A DNA stretch of 64,000 nt from Photobacterium gaetbulicola Gung47. Its GTDB lineage: Bacteria > Pseudomonadota > Gammaproteobacteria > Enterobacterales > Vibrionaceae. The translations under genes were made by a program, and so were the position numbers. The stretch spans positions 248,001 to 312,000 of the forward strand of contig CP005974.1 of NCBI GenBank assembly GCA_000940995.1, given 5' to 3'. Under the pieces are notes generated by a model that worked only from the letters and a program-made list of their open reading frames with translations, made no database searches and was not told the DNA's origin. Positions 17,507-30,296 of this stretch are shown here, piece by piece (within the stretch, counting starts at the first letter, position 1; every line of letters begins with the position of its first letter).

Positions 17507-20500
17507 ATGCGCTTTACTGATGTTTTCATTAAACGTCCTGTGTTAGCGGTATCGATCAGCTTTTTGATCGCCCTTCTTGGCCTGCAGGCAATCTTCAAGA
17601 TGCAGGTCAGGGAATACCCTGACATGACCAATACCGTAGTCACGGTAACGACCAGCTACTACGGTGCCAGTGCCGATCTGATCCAGGGCTTTATTACCCA
17701 GCCGCTGGAGCAAGCTATCGCACAGGCTGACAATATCGATTACATGACCTCGTCATCGGTACTGGGCTCGTCGACCATCACGGTCACCATGAAGCTGAAC
17801 ACCGACCCGAACGCGGCATTGGCCGACATTCTGGCCAAGACCAACTCGGTCCGTTCGCAACTGCCTAAGGAAGCCGAAGACCCGACCGTCACCATGTCGA
17901 CCGGTTCGACCACCGCGGTCATGTACATCGGCTTTACCAGTGACGAGCTGGCCTCGAGCCAGATCACCGACTACCTCGAGCGAGTAATCAACCCGCAGCT
18001 ATTTACCGTCAACGGTGTCTCCAAGGTTGACCTGTACGGCGGGATGAAATACGCCCTGCGCGTATGGCTGGATCCGGCCAAGATGGCGGCCTACAACCTG
18101 ACCGCTGCAGACGTGATGAACGTGCTGAATGCCAACAACTACCAGTCGGCAACCGGCCAGGCGACCGGCGAGTTCGTGCTGTACAACGGTACCGCCGACA
18201 CCCAGGTGAGCAATACCGACGAGCTGGAAAAACTGGTGGTCTCCACCCAGAAAGGCCAGGTGATCCGTCTTGGGAATATTGCCAAGGTCACCCTCGAGAA
18301 AAGCCACGATGTTTACCGTGCCTCGGCCAACGGCGAAGAGGCCGTTGTCGCAGCCATTAACGCGGCACCGAGCGCCAACCCGATCAACATTGCTGCCGAT
18401 GTCTACGAACTGTTGCCTGAACTTCAGCGCAACATGCCAAGTAACATCTCGATGAACATCATGTATGACTCGACGATTGCGATTAACGAGTCGATCAATG
18501 AAGTTATCAAGACCATTGCCGAAGCGGCATTGATTGTATTGGTGGTGATCACCCTGTTCCTCGGCTCGCTGCGTGCGGTTATCATCCCGATTGTCACCAT
18601 CCCGCTATCGCTGATCGGTGTAGCCATGGTGATGCAGTCGTTCGGCTTCTCGTGGAACCTGATGACCCTGCTAGCAATGGTACTGGCCATCGGCCTGGTG
18701 GTGGATGACGCCATCGTGGTGTTGGAAAACGTTGACCGTCATATCAAAGAAGGGGAATCCCCGTTCCGCGCAGCGATTATCGGTACTCGTGAAATCGCGG
18801 TTCCGGTTATCGCCATGACCCTGACCCTGGGTGCGGTATATGCGCCTATCGCCATGATGGGCGGGATCACCGGCTCGCTGTTCAAGGAGTTCGCCCTGAC
18901 TCTGGCCGGTTCGGTATTTGTCTCGGGGATCATCGCCCTGACGCTATCGCCGATGATGTGTTCGAAGATGCTCAAGGCCAACGAAAAGCCAAGCAAGTTC
19001 GAAACCACGGTGCACCACTTCCTCGATCGCATGACCAACCGCTACGAGAAAATGCTGGGCGGGATCATGAAAATGCGTCCGGTAGTGATTGTGTTCGCCT
19101 TGATCGTATTCGGTACCCTGCCGCTGCTATTTAAGTTCATCCCAAGTGAACTGGCACCGTCGGAAGATAAGGGCGTACTGGTGATGATGGGTACCGCGCC
19201 GTCGAATGCCAACCTTGATTACATCGAGAACACCATGGCTGAGGTAAACCGTATTCTGGTCGAGCAGCCTGAGGTAGCCTTTGCCCAGGTATTCTCTGGT
19301 GTGCCTAACTCCAACCAGGCTTTCGGTATTGCTTCCATGGTGCCGTGGAGCGAACGTGAAGCGAGCCAGGCCGAAGTCGTTAAGCGCGTCACCGATCTGG
19401 TGAAAGACGTACCGGAGATGGCGGTAACGGCATTCCAGATGCCAGAGCTACCAGGGGCGGGGTCAGGCCTACCGATCCAATTCGTGATCACCACGCCGAA
19501 CAGCTTCGAGAGCCTGTTCCAGATCAGTAGCGATATCCTGGGCAAGGTAAAAACCAACCCGATGTTTGTCTACTCGGATCTCGATCTGAACTACGACTCG
19601 GCAACGATGAAGATCAAGATCGACAAGGACAAGGCCGGCGCCTACGGCGTGACCATGCAAGATATCGGTATCACCCTGAGTACCATGATGGCGGACGGTT
19701 ACGTCAACCGCATCGACCTCAACGGCCGCTCCTACGAGGTGATCCCGCAGGTAGAGCGTAAGTACCGCCTCAACCCGGAATCACTCAAGGGTTACTATGT
19801 CCGTGCCGCTGACGGCAAGGCTATCCCGCTGGGCAGCCTGGTAACAATTGAAGTTGTCTCCGAGCCACGCTCGCTACCACACTTCAACCAGCTGAACTCG
19901 GCAACGGTGGGTGCGGTTCCGGCACCGGGTGTCGCCATGGGTGATGCCATCAGCTGGTTCCAGAGCGAAGCGGCCAGTACACTTCCAGCCGGTTACCAGT
20001 ATGACTTCATGGGTGAGGCCCGCCAGTTCGTGACCGAAGGTAACGCGCTGTACACCACCTTTGCCCTGGCACTGGCAATCATCTTCCTGGTTCTGGCTAT
20101 CCAGTTCGAATCGCTGCGCGATCCGTTGGTAATCATGGTCTCGGTCCCGCTTGCCATTTGTGGTGCCCTGATCGCCCTGGCGTGGGGCGCAGCCTCGATG
20201 AATATCTACTCGCAGGTCGGCCTGATCACCCTGATAGGTCTTATTACCAAGCACGGTATCTTGATTTGTGAGGTAGCCAAAGAAGAGCAGCTACACCACA
20301 AGAAGGATCGCATGGCGGCAGTGATGGAAGCGGCGAAAATTCGTCTGCGTCCGATCCTGATGACCACGGCTGCGATGATTGCCGGTCTGATCCCGCTACT
20401 ATACGCGACCGGGGCCGGTGCCGCCCAGCGTTTCAGCATCGGTATTGTTATCGTTGCCGGCCTGGCGATTGGTACGGTGTTCACCTTGTTTGTGCTGCCG

Positions 20501-20626
20501 GTGATTTACACCTATCTTGCTAGCATCCACAAGCCGCTACCCGTCTTCGTCGAGGACAAAGATCTGGAAAAGCTTAAGCGTGCCGATGAAGCACGCAACG
20601 CCCTGAAAGAAGCGCACGATTGCTAA
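17507..20626 (+). CDS. vexB: RND multidrug efflux transporter (VexB-like, HAE1 family)
   Basis: The inner-membrane proton/drug antiporter of the unit, 1039 residues, with the AcrB-type layout: TM1 near residues 12-30, a large periplasmic loop, TM2-6, a second loop, and TM8-12. The TM4 proton-relay motif GLVVDDAIVVLENVDRHI is intact, as is the TM10 lysine in LITKHGILICEVAKE. In Vibrio cholerae the corresponding VexB pump exports bile acids, detergents and antibiotics; substrates here are inferred from that. The unit ends at a terminator at 20644. Confidence 0.92.
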   Translation: MRFTDVFIKRPVLAVSISFLIALLGLQAIFKMQVREYPDMTNTVVTVTTSYYGASADLIQGFITQPLEQAIAQADNIDYMTSSSVLGSSTITVTMKLNTDPNAALADILAKTNSVRSQLPKEAEDPTVTMSTGSTTAVMYIGFTSDELASSQITDYLERVINPQLFTVNGVSKVDLYGGMKYALRVWLDPAKMAAYNLTAADVMNVLNANNYQSATGQATGEFVLYNGTADTQVSNTDELEKLVVSTQKGQVIRLGNIAKVTLEKSHDVYRASANGEEAVVAAINAAPSANPINIAADVYELLPELQRNMPSNISMNIMYDSTIAINESINEVIKTIAEAALIVLVVITLFLGSLRAVIIPIVTIPLSLIGVAMVMQSFGFSWNLMTLLAMVLAIGLVVDDAIVVLENVDRHIKEGESPFRAAIIGTREIAVPVIAMTLTLGAVYAPIAMMGGITGSLFKEFALTLAGSVFVSGIIALTLSPMMCSKMLKANEKPSKFETTVHHFLDRMTNRYEKMLGGIMKMRPVVIVFALIVFGTLPLLFKFIPSELAPSEDKGVLVMMGTAPSNANLDYIENTMAEVNRILVEQPEVAFAQVFSGVPNSNQAFGIASMVPWSEREASQAEVVKRVTDLVKDVPEMAVTAFQMPELPGAGSGLPIQFVITTPNSFESLFQISSDILGKVKTNPMFVYSDLDLNYDSATMKIKIDKDKAGAYGVTMQDIGITLSTMMADGYVNRIDLNGRSYEVIPQVERKYRLNPESLKGYYVRAADGKAIPLGSLVTIEVVSEPRSLPHFNQLNSATVGAVPAPGVAMGDAISWFQSEAASTLPAGYQYDFMGEARQFVTEGNALYTTFALALAIIFLVLAIQFESLRDPLVIMVSVPLAICGALIALAWGAASMNIYSQVGLITLIGLITKHGILICEVAKEEQLHHKKDRMAAVMEAAKIRLRPILMTTAAMIAGLIPLLYATGAGAAQRFSIGIVIVAGLAIGTVFTLFVLPVIYTYLASIHKPLPVFVEDKDLEKLKRADEARNALKEAHDC

Positions 20627-20643
20627 GCAAAAAACCGAGAACC

Positions 20644-20670
20644 AAGAGGCCGTTTTAACGGCCTCTTTTA
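20644..20670 (+). terminator. Terminator of vexRAB
   Basis: Stem aagaggccgtt / aacggcctctt (20644-20654, 20657-20667) followed by TTATTTT, shortly after the vexB stop. Confidence 0.8.
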
Positions 20671-20756
20671 TTTTGTACCAACAGCAACGACAATCCTGTT
20701 ATATTTGAATAAAATAACGACAACAGATGAAATGCCGTTACGGAGTTAACTAAGCT

Positions 20757-21026
20757 ATGTTTGATCCAAAGAAACTTGAGCAAGTGGCCAAGCAGATCCA
20801 GGACGCGATGCCTCAGCCAGTCAAAGAGCTAGGCAATGATGTTGAACAGAAAGTTCGCCAGGTGATCCAAGCACAGCTTGGTAAATTGGACGTGGTCAGC
20901 CGCGAAGAATTTGATGTACAGACCCAGGTGCTGTTGCGTACCCGCCAGAAGCTGTCAGCACTTGAGCAGAAGCTTGACGAGCTAGAAAGCCGAATGGCGC
21001 CAAAAGCGGATACCGAGCAAGAATAA
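20757..21026 (+). CDS. ubiK: Ubiquinone biosynthesis accessory factor UbiK (YqiC)
   Basis: A small 89-residue protein that with UbiJ supports the cytosolic ubiquinone-biosynthesis complex under aerobic conditions. The N-terminal amphipathic part (MFDPKKLEQVAKQIQDAMP) and a C-terminal coiled coil (REEFDVQTQVLLRTRQKLSALEQKLDELE, about 51-80) are characteristic. It appears monocistronic, flanked by the vexB terminator and a terminator shared with ilvC. Confidence 0.93.
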   Translation: MFDPKKLEQVAKQIQDAMPQPVKELGNDVEQKVRQVIQAQLGKLDVVSREEFDVQTQVLLRTRQKLSALEQKLDELESRMAPKADTEQE

Positions 21027-21049
21027 ATTCCCTTGCTAAAAACCCCAAT

Positions 21050-21079
21050 AAAAAGCCCGGATTATCATCCGGGCTTTTT
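21050..21079. terminator. Bidirectional terminator between ubiK and ilvC
   Basis: Perfect stem aaaagcccgga / tccgggctttt (21051-21061, 21068-21078) with A and T tracts on both sides, between convergent genes. Confidence 0.85.
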
Positions 21080-21101
21080 CATGTTTGCCGTGTTGGGGGG
21101 C

Positions 21102-22586
21102 TTAGCCACCCACAGCGATACGCTTCATGTCTGTCATGTAGCCACGCAGCTCTTCACCGATGTACTCAACCGGGTGGTTGCGGATAGTGTCATTCACGGC
21201 AATTAGGGTTGCGTTATCCACCTGGTTAGAGCTCTCGCCTAGGCCCTTGCCAATGACATCGGTACCAACTGATGGCATGAACTTCTCGCGCAGTAGCGGC
21301 GTTGCCACGTTAGCGAACAGGTAGTTACCGTATTCAGCCGTATCAGAGATCACCACGTTCATCTCGTAAAGACGCTTACGGGCGATAGTATTGGCAATTA
21401 GCGGTAGCTCGTGCAGCGACTCGTAGTAAGCCGACTCTTCGATAATACCAGAAGCTGTCATTGCTTCGAATGCCAGTTCAACACCAGCACGGACCATGGC
21501 CACCATCAAGATACCATTGTCGAAATACTCTTGCTCAGAAATTTCTACGTCGGTATCAGGGTAGTTTTCAAATGCTGTTTCAGCGGTTTCGCCACGCCAG
21601 CCCAGTAGGTTAGCATCGTCGTTTGCCCAGTCAGCCATCATGGTGCTAGAGAAGTGGCCTGTGATAATGTCATCCATGTGCTTGTTGTACAGCGGACGCA
21701 TTAGCTCTTTCAGCTCTTCAGACAACTCAAACGCTTTCACTTTCGCTGGGTTAGACAGGCGATCCATCATGTGAGTGATACCACCGAACTTCAGTGCTTC
21801 GGTAATGGTTTCCCAGCCATACTGCAGCAGTTTGCCGGCATAGCCTGCGTCCACTCCGTCAGCAATCATCTTCTCGTAGCACACAATAGAGCCGGCCTGC
21901 AGCATACCGCAAAGGATAGTCTGCTCGCCCATAAGATCTGATTTCACTTCCGCAACGAAAGATGACTCCAACACACCTGCACGGTGACCGCCAGTCGCAG
22001 CAGCCCAAGCTTTGGCAATTTCAAGGCCATCACCCTGCGGGTCATTTTCTGGGTGAACCGCAATCAGGGTTGGCACACCAAAGCCACGCTTGTACTCTTC
22101 ACGCACCTCGGTACCAGGACACTTCGGTGCTACCATCACAACCGTGATATCAGGGCGGATCTGCATACCTTCTTCAACGATGTTAAAGCCGTGAGAGTAA
22201 CCCAGTGACGCACCTTGCTTCATCAGCGGCATCACCGTTTCAACCACATTGGTGTGCTGCTTGTCCGGAGTCAGGTTAACAACCAGATCTGCCTGCGGGA
22301 TCAGTGTTTCGTAGCTACCTACTTCAAAACCATTTTCTTTTGCATTCTTGTAAGACTGGCGCTGCTCGTCGATAGCAGCCTGACGCAGGGCATAAGCCAC
22401 ATCCAGGCCAGAGTCACGCATGTTCAGACCTTGGTTAAGGCCTTGGGCGCCACAGCCAACAATAACGACTTTCTTACCTTTAAGGTAATCAGCCTCGTTG
22501 GCAAACTCGCTGCGATCCATGAATCGGCAACGTCCTAGTTGATCTAATTGCTGGCGAAGATTTAGGGTGTTGAAATAATTAGCCAT
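21102..22586 (-). CDS. ilvC: Ketol-acid reductoisomerase (class II)
   Basis: IlvC converts acetolactate or acetohydroxybutyrate into dihydroxy acids using NADPH and Mg2+, the second common step of valine and isoleucine synthesis. The 494-residue length with a duplicated C-terminal domain marks the long class II enzyme of enterobacteria and vibrios (E. coli 491). The N-terminus MANYFNTLNLRQQLDQLGRC is nearly identical to E. coli, fixing the start at 22586. Next come the Rossmann motif VVIVGCGAQGLNQGLNMRDSG and the C-terminal KRLYEMNVVISDTAEYGNYLF. It is transcribed divergently from ilvY and should be activated by IlvY when substrates accumulate, as known in E. coli. Confidence 0.97.
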   Translation of the reverse strand: MANYFNTLNLRQQLDQLGRCRFMDRSEFANEADYLKGKKVVIVGCGAQGLNQGLNMRDSGLDVAYALRQAAIDEQRQSYKNAKENGFEVGSYETLIPQADLVVNLTPDKQHTNVVETVMPLMKQGASLGYSHGFNIVEEGMQIRPDITVVMVAPKCPGTEVREEYKRGFGVPTLIAVHPENDPQGDGLEIAKAWAAATGGHRAGVLESSFVAEVKSDLMGEQTILCGMLQAGSIVCYEKMIADGVDAGYAGKLLQYGWETITEALKFGGITHMMDRLSNPAKVKAFELSEELKELMRPLYNKHMDDIITGHFSSTMMADWANDDANLLGWRGETAETAFENYPDTDVEISEQEYFDNGILMVAMVRAGVELAFEAMTASGIIEESAYYESLHELPLIANTIARKRLYEMNVVISDTAEYGNYLFANVATPLLREKFMPSVGTDVIGKGLGESSNQVDNATLIAVNDTIRNHPVEYIGEELRGYMTDMKRIAVGG

Positions 22587-22694
22587 AACAGCAAACTCCG
22601 TGAATTCTATTCCTTGGGCCGACAGTGCTTGTCGAATAATCCGATAGTAGATCACGCAGTAAGTTGCGCAAAGTGATATATTCACAATAAGTCA

Positions 22695-22709
22695 TTGCAA
22701 AAAGTGCAA
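22695..22709. promoter_or_regulatory. Probable IlvY operator in the ilvC-ilvY intergenic region
   Basis: A palindrome ttgca-aaaag-tgcaa (containing the LysR T-N11-A pattern) lies 9 nt before ilvY. A second short palindrome, ttgcgcaa, lies at 22664-22671. Tandem operators between divergent ilvC and ilvY are known in E. coli. The assignment is by symmetry and position. Confidence 0.55.
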
Positions 22710-22717
22710 CACGGAAG

Positions 22718-23596
22718 ATGAACATAAGAACTTTGCAACTATTCCTCCACCTGTGCGAGTCAAAAAGCTTTAGCCAGACCGCCCAGGCCATGCATATCAG
22801 CCCCTCCGCACTCAGCCGTATTATCCAGCGCCTTGAGGAAGACCTAGGACAGCCCCTGTTTGTCCGTGACAACCGAAGTGTCGAGCTCACCTCTGCCGGG
22901 CAGACCCTGTTGCCGACCGCAGCGCTAATCACTTCAAGCTGGCTGGAAATCAAAGCAGATCTCTCTGACCATCACCATCAGCTACAGGGCAAACTCAAAC
23001 TCTTTTGCTCTGTCACTGCAAGCTATAGCCACTTACCCGATATTCTTAATCGCTTTCGCCAGCTCTATCCACAAGTCGAAATACAGCTACTTACCGGTGA
23101 TCCTGCTCAAGCTATTGATAAAGTTCAGCAAGACGAGGCCGATATAGCTATTGCAGCCAAACCCGACACTTTACCGGGCAAAATGACCTATATAGAACTC
23201 GACAATGTCTCGATGTCAGTTATCGCTCCGCTCTTCCCACCATCGAGTCTGCAAAAAGCATTGGCAGAGCCAATCAATTGGGCCAGCTTGCCGTTTATCT
23301 TGCCGGATTCAGGCACTGCTCGGGATAAGGCTGACAAATGGCTAAAAAGTAAAAAAATAAGGCCCAACATTTATGCCCAAGTCGGTGGCCATGAAGCGAT
23401 TGTCAGCATGGTTGCCCTCGGCTGCGGGATAGGTATTGCACCAGATGTGGTGATAGAGAACAGCCCAGTAGGGAATAAAGTCAAGCGGCTGGAAAAAGAA
23501 AAAGTACAACCCATGAATTTAGGTCTGTGCTGTAAACAAAGCCGACAAAATGAACCGTTACTCTATGCGCTACTGAATCTTTTTGGCTGCAATTAA
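22718..23596 (+). CDS. ilvY: IlvY, LysR-family activator of ilvC
   Basis: A LysR-type regulator of 292 residues. The N-terminal helix-turn-helix reads FLHLCESKSFSQTAQAMHIS, then ALSRIIQRLEEDLGQPLFVRDNRSVELT. The effector domain includes KLFCSVTASYSHLPDILNRFR and QVGGHEAIVSMVALGCGIGIAPDVVIENSP, both diagnostic of IlvY. It is divergent from ilvC with 131 bp between and a palindrome in front. The GGA of its ribosome binding site nearly touches the ATG, so weak translation is likely. An SAHH-like gene follows 21 nt after its stop. Confidence 0.93.
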   Translation: MNIRTLQLFLHLCESKSFSQTAQAMHISPSALSRIIQRLEEDLGQPLFVRDNRSVELTSAGQTLLPTAALITSSWLEIKADLSDHHHQLQGKLKLFCSVTASYSHLPDILNRFRQLYPQVEIQLLTGDPAQAIDKVQQDEADIAIAAKPDTLPGKMTYIELDNVSMSVIAPLFPPSSLQKALAEPINWASLPFILPDSGTARDKADKWLKSKKIRPNIYAQVGGHEAIVSMVALGCGIGIAPDVVIENSPVGNKVKRLEKEKVQPMNLGLCCKQSRQNEPLLYALLNLFGCN

Positions 23597-23617
23597 TTTT
23601 TCAATGGAATAAAAATA

Positions 23618-24823
23618 ATGCCCCAACCAATCTTAACTCATTCGTACTACTCCGATTTCTATGCCGCCAAGGGCTATGATTTTTTAAAGCAAATAGCACA
23701 GAGCTACAACACGCCGAACAATCTCATTATCTTTTCGGTCATGCATTGCTATGAGGGCTCATTGCCTTACATCAATGTCCTTGCTGAGCTGGCCCATCAA
23801 CTCATTTTTATTCCCAAAGGGGCAACAGCCAATGGCAACAGCGAGATAAAAAGCACAATCGAAAAACTGCCCAGCTGCTCGATTGCCGACCCTGAAATCA
23901 CCAAAGAGCATCTGCGGGATCCACTCGTTGCTGAAGCCTTCATTCGCCAATATGTTGAAGCTGACAGTAAATTCCTGTTACTCGATCATGGCGGCTATTT
24001 CTCTCATGCAATCGAACACCTGGGCAACGTCTTTCAAGAGCAGTTGGTCGGGATCACCGAGCTCACCGCTAACGGCCTGTACAAATACCTCAACCGCGAC
24101 ATGAGCCATCCACTTGTCACTGTATCCCATCTTAGCATCAAGGCCCCAGCCGACTATGAAGCTTCAGAGTGCATCGTCCATTACTCCGATCAGATCCTGC
24201 GTGAAGAATTTGGTTTAAAACTCAATAACGATGGCTTCCTCAAGGTCGGTGTCATCGGCGCGGGAAACCTCGGGTGCGGGGTGATCCAATACCTCAAGGG
24301 CAAAGCTATCGGCAATATTCTCGTGGCTGATATGGATCCACGAAAGCTGACCCAATTTCCTCGCAATGGCGTCCAAGTGTGCTCGATAGAACGCCTGGTC
24401 TGCGAATGTAACCTCATTTACTGCTGTACTGGCAATGGTGCTATCCCTGAGCACCTACTCGATGTCATTAGTGACAATAGCTTTATCGCCACCGTGACCT
24501 CAGCCGATGATGAGCTAAATCTCCCGACACTGATCGCCAATGGCGCCCTGACTGAAGTGGGCGGCAATAAACTGATCCGCGAATACCAAACCAGGCAGGG
24601 CCACCGGCTCTACCTCCTGGCTGGCGGTGAGTCGGCCAATACCCCATTCAAAACCGGTATGGGGGATCCCACCCTGTATTTATTCGAAGCGGCCCATATG
24701 CTGGCAGGGCTACAGCTACTCTGCCAACCCAAAGACTTCAAACCGGGCATCCAGCCGCTCAATGAAAGTGATGAAACCGCCATTGCCGAGCAGTGGCTAA
24801 GGCACTTTTATAATTATCAGTAA
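23618..24823 (+). CDS. S-adenosylhomocysteine hydrolase-like Rossmann protein of unknown function
   Basis: The 401-residue protein follows the SAHH fold order. An N-terminal region contains HCYEGSLPYINVLAELAHQLIFIPKG, DHGGYFSHAIEHLG (123-136) and GITELTANGLYKYL, the counterpart of the SAHH EETTTG segment. The NAD-binding domain has GAGNLG (214-219), TGNG (271-274) and HRLYLLAGGESAN. It lacks the SAHH lysine/aspartate pair after that segment and the C-terminal lysine-tyrosine tail that closes the NAD site, so a true SAHH reaction is doubtful. It begins 21 nt after ilvY and is probably co-transcribed with it. No terminator hairpin is obvious right after its stop. I do not recognise a named orthologue. 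Confidence 0.75.
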   Translation: MPQPILTHSYYSDFYAAKGYDFLKQIAQSYNTPNNLIIFSVMHCYEGSLPYINVLAELAHQLIFIPKGATANGNSEIKSTIEKLPSCSIADPEITKEHLRDPLVAEAFIRQYVEADSKFLLLDHGGYFSHAIEHLGNVFQEQLVGITELTANGLYKYLNRDMSHPLVTVSHLSIKAPADYEASECIVHYSDQILREEFGLKLNNDGFLKVGVIGAGNLGCGVIQYLKGKAIGNILVADMDPRKLTQFPRNGVQVCSIERLVCECNLIYCCTGNGAIPEHLLDVISDNSFIATVTSADDELNLPTLIANGALTEVGGNKLIREYQTRQGHRLYLLAGGESANTPFKTGMGDPTLYLFEAAHMLAGLQLLCQPKDFKPGIQPLNESDETAIAEQWLRHFYNYQ

Positions 24824-24933
24824 GGAAGGCCGCGATGGGGGATTTTCGGTCAATCCTTCAATTGTGATTTTCTTGATTCCTGTGCTTGTAGAGCTCTTCC
24901 AACAGCAATCAATTTAGCCTGTAGTACAACGCA

Positions 24934-24962
24934 AAAAGCCCAGGCATTACAGCTTGGGCTTA
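24934..24962 (-). terminator. Distal terminator of the rRNA operon
   Basis: Minus-strand hairpin aagcccaagc...gcctgggctt followed by TTTTTGCG. It lies furthest from the tRNA-Asp gene. Confidence 0.7.
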
Positions 24963-25061
24963 GTATAAGTGGCGACGACCGGGAATCGATGGTCCGGCAT
25001 TGCGGCGGGGACGCCTAGTTCCGCGAAAAAGTGCACAGCACTTTCGGGAGCGTCAGATAGC

Positions 25062-25086
25062 AAAAAACCCCGTCTTTCGTCCGGGG
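25062..25086 (-). terminator. rRNA operon terminator (T1-like)
   Basis: Minus-strand hairpin ccccg/cggggt around the loop GACGAAAGA, followed by TTTTTT. The GACGAAAG-containing loop resembles that of enterobacterial rrn T1 terminators. Confidence 0.8.
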
Positions 25087-25100
25087 ACGCCTAGTTGAGG

Positions 25101-25145
25101 CTTCTTAATAAGTGGCGGAGCGGCCGGGCTTGCGCACAAGCGGGA
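25101..25145 (-). pseudogene. Degenerate partial copy of the tRNA-Asp 3' end
   Basis: The 23 bases at 25101-25123 (linker plus acceptor 3' strand and CCA) match those at 25203-25225, next to the real tRNA-Asp, except for the linker's first base. After the acceptor strand the similarity breaks off: a 12-base palindromic insert interrupts the expected T-arm, and the anticodon and D arms are missing, so it cannot make a tRNA. Confidence 0.6.
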
Positions 25146-25214
25146 CTCATTCGCCTGCAAGGCGAACATATCCGACAGACGTAACCAGCCTTTCGACTGA
25201 GGTTTCTTAATAAG

Positions 25215-25291
25215 TGGCGGAGCGGACGGGACTCGAACCCGCGACCCCCGGCGTGACAGGCCGGTATTCTAACCAACTGAACTACCGCTCC
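25215..25291 (-). tRNA. tRNA-Asp (GUC), distal gene of the rRNA operon
   Basis: The 77-nt gene has encoded CCA, acceptor GGAGCGG/CCGCTCC, anticodon loop CTGTCAC (anticodon GTC) and T-arm GCGGGTTCGAGTCCCGT. It is located after 5S rRNA, as in several rrn operons of E. coli. Confidence 0.96.
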
Positions 25292-25331
25292 ACTCAAATC
25301 ACCGCACGTTCACTGCGATAATCTAAATTGG

Positions 25332-25451
25332 AAGCCTGGCGATGTCCTACTCTCACATGGGGAGGCCCCACACTACCATCGGCGCTACTGCGTTTCACTA
25401 CTGAGTTCGGCATGGGATCAGGTGGGTCCACAGCGCTATGGTCGCCAAGCA
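25332..25451 (-). rRNA. rrf: 5S ribosomal RNA
   Basis: About 120 nt. The minus strand begins TGCTTGGCGACCATAGCG and includes the conserved CCGAACTCAG and the 3' strand GCCAGGCTTC, which pairs with the 5' end. Boundaries are good to a few bases. Confidence 0.95.
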
Positions 25452-25518
25452 AAATTCTTACAATCTTGAAAGCTGATGTTCTCGACACTCATCCAAGTGT
25501 TCGTGGAGTCCGTTAAAA

Positions 25519-25534
25519 CCCCTTGGGTGTTGTA

Positions 25535-25535
<1 letters not shown>
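25519..25535 (-). other. 3' strand of the 23S precursor (RNase III) stem
   Basis: The transcript just 3' of 23S is complementary, with one bulge, to the transcript just 5' of 23S (28424-28441), extending the 23S terminal helix into a long stem. This is the usual RNase III processing structure. Confidence 0.65.
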
Positions 25536-28423
<2,888 letters not shown>

Positions 28424-28743
28424 ATACAACCCCAAGGGGTCTGTTCGTATGGCTCAACAACCAAGGTTGTTCATCTGAGTATGATGAACTGTGTTTCGCC
28501 GGACTCTTACACAAGACACTTGAATGTGTGTTGCTTGAGAACTCGTTCCTACTTATTAAGTAGAAACTATTAGTATTGAATTCAAAGAATTCAATTTACT
28601 AGTCAGCTTTCCAGATTGTTAAAAGAGCATAACGCAAAAGCGTTAATCAATAACTGACGTTATTCATTAGCACTTTTGCTATTTCTAAAACCATTTCAAC
28701 CAAGCAATCTGTGTGGACACTGCATAAAACGCAGTCATATCGT
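28424..28743 (-). other. 16S-23S spacer without tRNA gene
   Basis: A 320-nt spacer. It contains a boxA element at 28617-28629, the 5' strand of the 23S processing stem (28424-28441), the 3' strand of the 16S processing stem (28704-28720) and an AT-rich palindrome with gaattcaaagaattc near 28580-28594. No T-arm-like GGTTCGAATC motif or CCA-ended cloverleaf is visible, so this operon lacks the spacer tRNA-Ile/Ala or tRNA-Glu common in the group. Confidence 0.8.
28617..28629 (-). promoter_or_regulatory. boxA antitermination element in the rRNA spacer
   Basis: The minus strand reads TGCTCTTTTAACA, close to the E. coli rrn boxA TGCTCTTTAACA, and lies upstream of 23S where NusB/S10-dependent antitermination complexes load. 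Confidence 0.75.

Positions 28744-30296
<1,553 letters not shown>

Larger units (their letters stand above)
24824..25214 (-). other. rRNA-operon trailer with terminators and degenerate tRNA-Asp remnants
   Basis: No protein gene is visible. Read on the minus strand, the region holds two T-run terminators (listed separately) and further small inverted repeats, such as aaagtgc/gcacttt near 25028-25043 and gcttg/caagc near 25128-25142. It also holds two partial copies of the tRNA-Asp 3' end with its downstream linker, at about 24965-24990 and 25101-25145. It looks like the scar of repeated tRNA-Asp duplication and decay at the end of an rRNA operon. Confidence 0.6.

Noticed and set aside
28424..28743. 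Possible tRNA in the 16S-23S spacer
   Set aside because: No T-arm consensus, no CCA-ended acceptor pair and no anticodon arm could be found on either strand.
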